DNA from: an uncultured Rhodoplanes sp.
GTDB taxonomy: Bacteria; Pseudomonadota; Alphaproteobacteria; Rhizobiales; Xanthobacteraceae
Length of the DNA stretch: 5,683 nt
Direction of reading: 5' to 3'
Assembly (NCBI GenBank): GCA_936924235.1
Contig: CAKZHN010000081.1
Location: forward strand, 1-5,683
How positions within the stretch are numbered: position 1 is the first letter of the stretch; each line of letters starts with the position of its first letter. The notes under the pieces were generated by a model. That model searched no databases. It had not been told where the DNA came from and worked only from the letters and a program-made list of their open reading frames with translations. Made by a program: the position numbers and the translations under genes. This document shows positions 1 through 4,882 of the stretch, piece after piece.

Positions 1-3
1 CAC

Positions 4-99
4 AGTGGAGCGCCGGGAGGCGCGCGTGCCGGTCATACGGCACGCGGCACCTCCCCAGAGGTGCCAGACTATAACGTAGCGCCTCACCGGCGCTCCGCT
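4..99 (+). repeat. Palindromic element that can fold as a three-way junction
   Basis: Seen directly: 4-23 is complementary to 79-99 (20 pairs, one G-U at 6/97, one bulged A at 86). Inside it sit two perfect 8-bp hairpins placed end to end: 24-31 with 38-45 (6-nt loop) and 46-53 with 58-65 (loop CCCA). Only 66-78 is left unpaired. The U6-G97 wobble pairs only in plus-strand RNA, which slightly favours a plus-strand transcript. The two small hairpins share the GTGCC/GGCAC core, so their arms can also pair with each other in another register. It could be a structured RNA, the 3' end and terminator of an upstream transcript, or an interspersed palindromic repeat of the kind common in Bradyrhizobium-type genomes. 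I do not recognise the family. Confidence 0.5.
70..75 (+). promoter_or_regulatory. Possible -10 box (TATAAC) upstream of the cyclo-ligase gene
   Basis: TATAAC lies in the only unpaired stretch of the 4-99 element. The same 8-mer, CTATAACG, occurs upstream of yebC (3182-3189), where it also looks like a -10 box. No acceptable -35 hexamer lies 16-18 bases upstream; that space is occupied by the 46-65 hairpin. If it is used, transcription would begin near 82 and leave a leader of about 240 nt before the GTG start. Confidence 0.25.
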
Positions 100-231
100 C
101 CCTCACGCATGTGAGGGAAAAGAAGAGAAGGCGCCGCCCCAGCGCCGCACTTTGTACGGGGCCGATGAATCACGCCTGCATGAATGCTGATGTGATGCAC
201 GAGCGGTTTGACAACGGAGTGCGTAATGAGG
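82..231 (+). ncRNA. Weak candidate for 6S-like RNA upstream of the cyclo-ligase gene
   Basis: 6S RNA (ssrS) is commonly encoded immediately upstream of the 5-formyltetrahydrofolate cyclo-ligase gene, in E. coli and in many alphaproteobacteria. Here 82-86 can pair with 227-231 and 90-97 with 215-222, separated by a 3x4 internal loop. This closes a stretch of about 150 nt, a plausible 6S length, and its 5' end falls about 7 nt after the TATAAC at 70-75. The interior holds local hairpins (99-118, 130-146, 169-173 with 192-196) but no clean rod with a central bubble. The pairing competes with the stronger 4-23/79-99 stem. The real 6S gene may instead lie off the left edge or be absent. Confidence 0.17.
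99..118. repeat. Hairpin with 8-bp stem and GCAT loop
   Basis: TCCCTCAC (99-106) pairs perfectly with GTGAGGGA (111-118) around a 4-nt loop. It directly abuts the 4-99 element and is followed by a purine-rich run (AAAAGAAGAGAAG) and a second small hairpin, 130-134 with 142-146. There is no T-tract on either strand, so it is not a standard intrinsic terminator. The dense cluster of palindromes suggests part of an interspersed repeat or a structured leader. Confidence 0.5.
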
Positions 232-243
232 ACACCACTTGTG

Positions 244-292
244 CAGCACGGCCACCCTCCCCTGGAGGGGGAGGTGGGCACCGCCCGTGCTG
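244..292. repeat. Strong GC-rich hairpin in the leader of the cyclo-ligase gene
   Basis: Outer stem CAGCACGG (244-251) pairs with CCGTGCTG (285-292). The inner stem is 252-256 with 273-277, then a C-A mismatch, a U-G pair and four C-G pairs, closed by loop TGGA (263-266). Seven bases (278-284) bulge on the 3' side. It ends 19 bases before the GGAG ribosome-binding site of the next gene, so in RNA it would be a stable leader hairpin. A folate-related or growth-linked control role is possible but nothing in the sequence shows it. The inner palindrome resembles the short GC-rich palindromes scattered in Bradyrhizobium-like intergenic DNA, so it may simply be a repeat copy. Confidence 0.5.
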
Positions 293-320
293 ATATTCGG
301 CAGCGCGTGACGGAGAAGTT

Positions 321-914
321 GTGACATCCGACTCCCAACCCCTCGATCAGCGCAAGGCCGCGCTCCGCGCCGCAGCGCTCGCGCGGCGCGACGCGATCCC
401 CGCGGCGGAGCGGCAGGCGGCGGCCGACACGATCGCGGCGCGGCCGTTTCCGCTGCCAATTCCTGCGGGCGCCATCGTGTCGGGCTTCATGCCGCTGAAA
501 AGCGAGATCAACCCGCTACCGCTGTTGCGGCGGCTCGCCGACGCGGGCGCGAAGCTCGCGCTGCCGGTGGTCGCGGGCCGCGGCAAGCCGCTGACCATGC
601 GCGCCTATGCGTTCGGCGAGGAGCTGAACTCCGGCGTCTGGGGCATCCGCGAGCCCAAGGCCAGTGCGCCCGAGGTCGATCCCGACATCCTGATCGTGCC
701 GCTGGCGGCGTTCGACCGCAAAGGCCATCGCATCGGCTATGGCGCGGCCTATTACGACATGACCATCAACCGTTTGCGCGGCCTCAAGCCCGTCACCGCG
801 ATAGGCATCGCCTATGCGGCGCAAGAAGTCCCCGATGTGCCGGTTGCGGGCCACGACGCGAGGCTCGATCTTGTGCTAACCGAGCGTGATGTGATCGACT
901 GCCGCGGGTTCTGA
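321..914 (+). CDS. fau: 5-formyltetrahydrofolate cyclo-ligase
   Basis: ATP-dependent enzyme of folate one-carbon metabolism that converts 5-formyl-THF (folinate) to 5,10-methenyl-THF in the cytoplasm; also called methenyl-THF synthetase (YgfA/MTHFS family). The 197-residue product is of normal length. Visible landmarks: N-terminal KAALR (12-16), the substrate-side stretch SGFMPLKSEINP (54-65), GVWGIREP (105-112), and the C-terminal nucleotide/phosphate loop region from VPLAAFD (126-132) to GYGAAYYD (139-146). The last is usually GYGGGYYDR; here two glycines are alanine and the following arginine is methionine. The start is GTG at 321, chosen because GGAG (312-315) sits 5 bases upstream and the family's helical N-terminus begins just inside. 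The stop is one base before the next ATG, so translation is probably coupled. Confidence 0.93.
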   Translation: MTSDSQPLDQRKAALRAAALARRDAIPAAERQAAADTIAARPFPLPIPAGAIVSGFMPLKSEINPLPLLRRLADAGAKLALPVVAGRGKPLTMRAYAFGEELNSGVWGIREPKASAPEVDPDILIVPLAAFDRKGHRIGYGAAYYDMTINRLRGLKPVTAIGIAYAAQEVPDVPVAGHDARLDLVLTERDVIDCRGF

Positions 915-915
915 C

Positions 916-1749
916 ATGCGCATCCTGTTCATCGGCGACATCGTGGGGAAGAGTGGAAGGGCCATCCTGCTCGACCGCCTGCCCAAGCTGATCGCCGCCT
1001 GGCAGCTCGATTTCGTCGTGGTCAACGGCGAGAACGCCGCCGGCGGCTTCGGCATCACCGAGTCGATCTACAACGAGTTCATCGACGCCGGCGCCGACGC
1101 CATCACGCTCGGCAACCACGCCTGGGACCAGCGCGAGGCGCTGGTTTTCATCGAGCGCGCGCCGCGCCTCATCCGCCCGGTCAACTATCCGGCCGGCACG
1201 CCGGGCCGCGGCGCCGCGATGGTCGAGCTCAAGAACGGCAAGCGTGCGCTGGTGATGAACGTGATGGGCCGCATCTTCATGGATGCGCTGGACGATCCCT
1301 TCGCTGCGGTCGAGCGCGAGCTTTCGGCCTGCGCGCTGGGCGCTGCCGCCGACGCCATCATCGTCGACATGCATTGCGAGGCGACCAGCGAGAAGCAGGC
1401 GATGGGCTATTTCGCCGACGGCCGCGCCAGCCTCGTCGTCGGCACGCACACCCACGTGCCGACATCGGATCATCGCATCCTGCGCGGCGGCACAGCCTTC
1501 ATCTCCGACGTCGGCATGACCGGCGACTACGACTCGGTGATCGGCATGGCGAAGGACGAGCCGCTCGGCCGCTTCGTCCGCAAGATCCCGCAAGGCAAGT
1601 TCGAGCCGGCGGGGGGGCCCGCGACGCTCTGCGCCATCGCGGTCGAGACCGACGATGCCACCGGCCTCGCCACCCGGGTGAGCCCGGTGCGGCTCGGCGG
1701 CGCGCTCGAGGAGGTCCAGCCGTCGTTCTGGGACGCGAAAGCGGGCTAG
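916..1749 (+). CDS. YmdB-like (TIGR00282 family) metallophosphoesterase
   Basis: Dinuclear-metal phosphoesterase of the calcineurin-like superfamily, 277 residues, no signal peptide or membrane segment, so cytoplasmic. All expected metal ligands of the YmdB/DR1281 group are visible: D8 in GDIVG, E39 and N40 in NGENAAGG, N67 and H68 in GNHAWDQ, H153 in DMHCEATSEK, and H178 and H180 in GTHTHVP. Characterised relatives hydrolyse cyclic nucleotides (for example 2',3'-cAMP); in Bacillus, YmdB affects biofilm and motility decisions. The substrate here is unknown. It starts one base after the cyclo-ligase stop with no good Shine-Dalgarno of its own, which implies translational coupling. The frame crosses a run of seven G (1611-1617) and stays intact to the end. 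The C-terminal part after about residue 250 varies in the family. Confidence 0.92.
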   Translation: MRILFIGDIVGKSGRAILLDRLPKLIAAWQLDFVVVNGENAAGGFGITESIYNEFIDAGADAITLGNHAWDQREALVFIERAPRLIRPVNYPAGTPGRGAAMVELKNGKRALVMNVMGRIFMDALDDPFAAVERELSACALGAAADAIIVDMHCEATSEKQAMGYFADGRASLVVGTHTHVPTSDHRILRGGTAFISDVGMTGDYDSVIGMAKDEPLGRFVRKIPQGKFEPAGGPATLCAIAVETDDATGLATRVSPVRLGGALEEVQPSFWDAKAG

Positions 1750-1769
1750 AGGTTAACGAGGTATTGCGA

Positions 1770-1782
1770 CTGCACGGTGCAG
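1770..1782. promoter_or_regulatory. 13-bp perfect palindrome in the spacer before the DUF2336 gene
   Basis: CTGCAC and GTGCAG flank a single G. It lies 21 bases after the metallophosphoesterase stop. The size and symmetry would fit a small operator half-site pair or a short hairpin, but the 1-nt spacer argues against an RNA hairpin. No known regulator site is recognised. Confidence 0.2.
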
Positions 1783-1809
1783 TAGAGTGCTTCCAACCGT
1801 CAAACGAGG

Positions 1810-1859
1810 CCGATTTTCACAGGATTTCGCTGCATTTGGCGAAGAGGGCCGAAAATCGG
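1810..1859. repeat. Inverted repeat / hairpin between the metallophosphoesterase and DUF2336 genes
   Basis: CCGATTTTC (1810-1818) is perfectly complementary to GAAAATCGG (1851-1859). Nested inside, TTCGC (1826-1830) pairs with GCGAA (1839-1843) around an 8-nt loop, separated from the outer stem by a symmetric 7x7 internal loop. There is no T-tract afterwards on either strand, so it is a poor intrinsic terminator. It could mark the end of the upstream operon, a Rho-associated processing hairpin, or a control site for the next gene. The rest of 1750-1964 is lower in GC than the genes on both sides and probably contains the DUF2336 promoter, but I see no clear -35/-10 pair. Confidence 0.4.
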
Positions 1860-1964
1860 GCATTCGTTCCAGATAGTCTCATTTGATTCCATTTTACGAG
1901 TTCGCAACCGTTGCGATTTACCGTTGCGGCAGTCCCGAATGATCGCGCCAGAACGGTGTTCCGC

Positions 1965-3101
1965 GTGCTGCCAGCGCAAAATTCTCTCATTGCCGAAGTC
2001 GAAAGCGCGATCGCGTCGGGCTCCGCGGACAAGCGGGTCGACACGCTGCGGCGGATCACCGACCTTTTCATGGTCCGGCCAGACGATTATTCGGACGACC
2101 AGATCGAGGTGTTCGACGACGTCATCGCGCGGCTCGCCGTCGAGATCGAAGCCAAGGCGCGCGCCGAGCTCGCGCGACGGCTTGCGCCGGTGAATCGCGC
2201 GCCGGTCGCGGTGATCCGCAAGCTCGCGCTCGACCAGTCGATCGAGGTCGCCGAGCCGGTGCTGCGTCAGTCGCCGCGGCTCACCGAGGACGATCTGCTC
2301 AAGGTCGCGCAGAGCCAGGGACAGGATCGGCTGCTCGCGATCTCCAAGCGCTCCACGGTCAGCGAGGCGGTCAGCTACGTGCTGGTGACGCGCGGCGACC
2401 AGGAGGTCGTGCGCTCGGTGGCGCGCAACGAAGGCGCCAAGTTCTCCCACGCCGGCTTCGGCAAGCTGGTCGAGCGCTCGGTCGGCGACGACGAACTCGC
2501 CATGAGCGTCGGCATGCGCAAGGACGTTCCCAAGGAGCACTATCACGCGCTGATCGCGAAGGCGTCGGACGCCGTGTTCAAGAAGCTTGCCGCCAACAAT
2601 CCGGCGGCGGCCGCGGAAGTGAACCGCGTGCTGTTCGATCTCACCGGTCACAAGGCCGGCGAAACGCCGGCTGCGCCCGCGACACCTGCGGCCAAGCCGA
2701 GCGTGCCGCGCGACTATGCCCGCGCCAAGGCCGCGTTCGAGGCGCTGCAGAAATCCAGCCGGTCGATCGACACCGGCATCCAGGATTTCTGCGCGGCCGG
2801 CAAGTTCGAGGAGACGGTGGTCGCGGTCTCGACGCTGTGCCAGCTTCCGATCGACGTGGTGGAGCGCACCTTTGCCGACGCGCACGGCGACAACGACCTG
2901 ACGCTGCTGCTGGTCAAGGCGGCCGATCTGAAATGGCCGACCGCGAAGGCGATCCTCGAGTTGCGCCGCGGCGAAGGCGGCTTGCCGCCTGCCGCTGCCG
3001 ATATCGCGAGGACGCATTTCGAGCGGCTGCAGATCGGGACCGCCAAGCGGGTGGTCCGTTTCTATCAGGTCCGCCGCGCCTCGGGCGACGTGAAGCCGTA
3101 G
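1965..3101 (+). CDS. DUF2336 domain-containing protein
   Basis: Function unknown; DUF2336 proteins are typical of alphaproteobacteria. With the start used here the product has 378 residues. The N-terminal part (about 1-228) shows the family pattern SLIAEVESAI...KRVDTLRRITDLF followed by HEAT-like helical units, such as VAEPVLRQSPRLTEDDLLKVAQ and VVRSVARNEGAKFSHAGFGKL. An Ala/Pro-rich linker (about 229-247) leads to a helical C-terminal region. No membrane segment or signal peptide is seen. The open frame reaches back to TTG 1911, but codons between 1911 and 1955 (CGA, TTT, AGA, GTT) are unlike the gene. GTG 1965 has GGTG (1955-1958) 6 bases upstream and puts the start just before the conserved SLIAEVE. 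GTG 1956 is a further option. HEAT-like folds usually bind proteins or act as scaffolds, which is inference here. Confidence 0.85.
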   Translation: MLPAQNSLIAEVESAIASGSADKRVDTLRRITDLFMVRPDDYSDDQIEVFDDVIARLAVEIEAKARAELARRLAPVNRAPVAVIRKLALDQSIEVAEPVLRQSPRLTEDDLLKVAQSQGQDRLLAISKRSTVSEAVSYVLVTRGDQEVVRSVARNEGAKFSHAGFGKLVERSVGDDELAMSVGMRKDVPKEHYHALIAKASDAVFKKLAANNPAAAAEVNRVLFDLTGHKAGETPAAPATPAAKPSVPRDYARAKAAFEALQKSSRSIDTGIQDFCAAGKFEETVVAVSTLCQLPIDVVERTFADAHGDNDLTLLLVKAADLKWPTAKAILELRRGEGGLPPAAADIARTHFERLQIGTAKRVVRFYQVRRASGDVKP

Positions 3102-3110
3102 GCCTCGCCA

Positions 3111-3135
3111 AGGCCTTCCCGGTTTCAAGGCTTTT
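3111..3135 (+). terminator. Weak possible terminator after the DUF2336 gene
   Basis: AGGCCTT (3111-3117) can pair with AAGGCTT (3127-3133, one G-U) around a 9-nt loop, with T residues at the 3' edge (TTTT, 3132-3135). The T-run is short and partly inside the stem. An alternative, mutually exclusive hairpin uses 3100-3105 with 3111-3116. Either could slow polymerase, but read-through toward yebC is plausible. Confidence 0.3.
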
Positions 3136-3181
3136 CGCGCATCAAAGCTTCCGACTTCCTGGATTTTGTCGCTTGCGCGTT

Positions 3182-3188
3182 CTATAAC
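3182..3188 (+). promoter_or_regulatory. Likely -10 box of the yebC promoter
   Basis: CTATAAC at 3182-3188, followed by GC-rich sequence, resembles the -10 element of housekeeping promoters in this group. The -35 is poor: TTGTCG at 3166-3171 is only 11 bases away, and the hexamer at normal spacing (near 3159-3164) matches weakly. Transcription would start near 3195, leaving a leader of about 65 nt that includes the 3208-3240 inverted repeat. Confidence 0.4.
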
Positions 3189-3207
3189 GCCGCCCATCTC
3201 ATCATTC

Positions 3208-3240
3208 GGGATCGCGATCAGCTTACGCGGGCGCGATCCC
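3208..3240. repeat. 9-bp inverted repeat in the yebC leader
   Basis: GGGATCGCG (3208-3216) is perfectly complementary to CGCGATCCC (3232-3240) with a 15-nt loop. The left arm overlaps a second palindrome, GATCGCGATC (3210-3219), so three similar half-sites lie close together. The structure ends about 18 bases before the yebC ATG. As RNA it could modulate ribosome access; as DNA it could be an operator. Neither is demonstrated. Confidence 0.4.
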
Positions 3241-3258
3241 GTGTCGGACAGGCGGACC

Positions 3259-4008
3259 ATGGCCGGACATTCACAATTCAAGAACATCATGCACCGCAAG
3301 GGGCGCCAGGATAAGGTGCGCTCCAAGCTGTTCTCCAAGCTGGCCCGCGAAATCACCACCGCCGCCAAGCTCGGCCTGCCGGACCCCTCGATGAACGCGC
3401 GGCTGCGCGCCGCGATCATCGCGGCCCGCGCCGAGAACATGCCGAAGGACGGCATCGAGCGCGCCATCAAGAAATCGCAGGGCGGCGACACCGAGAACTA
3501 CGAGGACACGCGCTACGAGGGCTACGGCCCGGGCGGCGTCGCCGTGATCGTCGAGGTGCTGACCGATAACCGCAACCGCACCGCCGGCGACGTCCGCGCC
3601 GCCTTCACCAAGAGCGGCGGCAACATGGCCGAGACCGGCGCGGTGTCGTTCATGTTCGACCACGTCGGACTGGTCGAGTTCGACGCCAAGGTGGCGAGCG
3701 CCGACCAGATGCTGGAGGCCGCGATCGACGCCGGCGCCGACGACGTGGTGTCGAACGAGAACGGCCATGAGGTCTACACCGCGCTCGACTCGCTCGGCGA
3801 GGTCGCGAAGGCCCTGGAGGCGAAGTTCGGCGAACCGCGCAAGACCGGGCTCATCTGGAAGCCGAAGAACACCATGGCGGTCGACGACGAGAAGGGCGAG
3901 AAGCTGCTCGGGTTGCTCGAGACGCTGAACGAGCACGACGACGTGCAGAACGTCTACGCCAACTTCGAGATGTCGGACGCGTTGCTCGCCAAGGCCAGTG
4001 CTGGCTAA
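3259..4008 (+). CDS. yebC: YebC/PmpR (TACO1) family protein
   Basis: Cytoplasmic protein of 249 residues, the family's standard length. The N-terminus MAGHSQFKNIMHRKGRQDKVR (first 21 residues) is the family signature, usually MAGHSKW.NI.HRK, and fixes the start at ATG 3259. The central stretch YEGYGPGGVAVIVEVLTDNRNRT begins near residue 87, and GAVSFMFDHVGLV lies near 127-139. Some family members were described as transcriptional regulators (PmpR in Pseudomonas); more recent work on the family, including mitochondrial TACO1, points to relief of ribosome stalling on proline-rich stretches. Which role applies here cannot be told from sequence. The ribosome-binding site is modest (AGGCGG, 3250-3255). 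In many bacteria yebC precedes ruvC; here the next gene is convergent instead. Confidence 0.96.
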   Translation: MAGHSQFKNIMHRKGRQDKVRSKLFSKLAREITTAAKLGLPDPSMNARLRAAIIAARAENMPKDGIERAIKKSQGGDTENYEDTRYEGYGPGGVAVIVEVLTDNRNRTAGDVRAAFTKSGGNMAETGAVSFMFDHVGLVEFDAKVASADQMLEAAIDAGADDVVSNENGHEVYTALDSLGEVAKALEAKFGEPRKTGLIWKPKNTMAVDDEKGEKLLGLLETLNEHDDVQNVYANFEMSDALLAKASAG

Positions 4009-4017
4009 CAAGGCCAG
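3994..4017. terminator. Possible hairpin at the convergent yebC / transporter junction
   Basis: CTGGC (4001-4005) can pair with GCCAG (4013-4017) around a 7-nt loop. A third copy, GCCAG at 3994-3998, offers an alternative partner. The genes converge with only 12 bases between stop codons, so any terminator must overlap coding sequence. There is no T-tract on either strand, so this is weak evidence only. Confidence 0.2.
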
Positions 4018-4020
4018 GGC

Positions 4021-4872
4021 TTAGCTGAACGCCAACATGATCATCGCTGCGGCTGCGATAGCGAGCCCGCCGCGTTTGCGCCATGACAGCGGCTCGGCAA
4101 ACAGCAGGCGGCCGAGCACGGCTGTGAAAACGAATCCGAGCTGCGCGACCGGAATGAGCACGCTCGCGGCGCCGACCGCGAGGCCATTCAGCAAGGCGAT
4201 GAACCCGCCGAGCAGCGTCACGCCGACCATTGCGCCGTAAGGAAAGCCAGCGCGCGGCGGCTTCACCCGCCCGTCCGTGAACCACACGAACAAGGTGGCA
4301 AGCGAGCAGAACACCCAGGCTTGAGCTGACAGCAGCGTCTCCGGTGTTGAACCTGCGAGCAATCCGATCTTGTAGAGCAGGTTGCCGATGCCGGCCGCGA
4401 CGGTTGCGAGCAGCACGCGGGTCAACGAGCCGACGCTCGTTGCAGCGTGCCGTTGTCCGGATGTCTCGCCAGCCAGCGCAACGACAGCGATCAAGGCGAG
4501 GCCGAGCCCCGCGAGCTTGGTCAGCGTCAGCGGCTCATGCAGAAAGCCGATCGCAAGAGCCGCGGTGAGTGTGAAGCTCAGGCGGAAGATCGGCGCATTG
4601 GTGCTGATCGATCCGGTGCGGAGGCTGCGCGAAAAATTGTAGAAGGCGAAAAACATCACGAGGCCGGCGAGCGAGCCCCAGAGCGCCGCAGGCGCGAGCA
4701 CGAGCTGTTGCCGCACGAGCGCATAGACCGTCACCAGCGGGCAGAAGAACCACGCCTGCAGCATGATGAAGTGCCGCGCTTCGATGCCCGCCGCCGCGGC
4801 GCGTTTGTAGATCAGGTCGCCGGCGCCGAAACAGACCATGGCGGCGAGCGCGAGACCGATGCCGGGGGTCAT
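4021..4872 (-). CDS. EamA/DMT family transporter (ten membrane helices)
   Basis: Inner-membrane carrier of the drug/metabolite transporter superfamily; substrate unknown, possibly a small metabolite. The 283-residue product has about ten hydrophobic helices (roughly 2-21, 30-50, 61-77, 88-107, 113-132, 150-172, 180-198, 208-230, 232-252, 264-281) in two EamA halves. The tandem duplication is plain: half one has GDLIYK followed by LQAWFFC, half two has GNLLYK followed by AQAWVFC. ATG 4872 is chosen because it begins the first helix directly. The open frame extends to TTG 4896, where the only GGAG is too close to serve. The start lies 10 bases after the stop of the upstream LVIVD gene, so the two are probably co-transcribed and translationally coupled. 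It converges on yebC with a 12-base gap. Confidence 0.88.
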   Translation of the reverse strand: MTPGIGLALAAMVCFGAGDLIYKRAAAAGIEARHFIMLQAWFFCPLVTVYALVRQQLVLAPAALWGSLAGLVMFFAFYNFSRSLRTGSISTNAPIFRLSFTLTAALAIGFLHEPLTLTKLAGLGLALIAVVALAGETSGQRHAATSVGSLTRVLLATVAAGIGNLLYKIGLLAGSTPETLLSAQAWVFCSLATLFVWFTDGRVKPPRAGFPYGAMVGVTLLGGFIALLNGLAVGAASVLIPVAQLGFVFTAVLGRLLFAEPLSWRKRGGLAIAAAAMIMLAFS

Positions 4873-4882
4873 CTGCTGCGCG

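Noticed and set aside
208..213. Perfect TTGACA, a possible -35 box for the cyclo-ligase gene
   Set aside because: No -10-like hexamer lies 16-18 bases downstream (the sequence there is GGACACCA), so a promoter cannot be supported.
111..293. A 60-codon plus-strand frame in the leader
   Set aside because: Starts inside a hairpin, has no ribosome-binding site, and encodes a low-complexity Pro/Gly/His tail from the 244-292 palindrome.
103..459. Minus-strand frames of 84 and 118 codons across the leader
   Set aside because: They cross the palindromes and the start of the cyclo-ligase gene, have no family features, and look like translated repeat DNA.
793..1593. A 266-codon minus-strand frame opposite the metallophosphoesterase gene
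   Set aside because: Low-complexity antisense composition (repeated His, Asp, Arg, Ala) and no recognisable motif; the plus strand carries all metal-ligand motifs.
1885..1889. GATTC, a CcrM (GANTC) methylation site near the presumed DUF2336 promoter
   Set aside because: Several GANTC sites occur in the window, including inside genes; one site is not evidence of cell-cycle control.
1800..3491. A 563-codon open frame on the minus strand, opposite the DUF2336 gene and the start of yebC
   Set aside because: Its product is an Arg/His/Asp/Leu-rich mixture typical of the antisense of a high-GC gene, it spans two gene boundaries and spacers, and it shows no domain. The plus-strand genes have family signatures.
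3271..4011. A 246-codon minus-strand frame opposite yebC
   Set aside because: Shadow of yebC with His/Val/Leu/Arg-rich composition; no start signal or domain.
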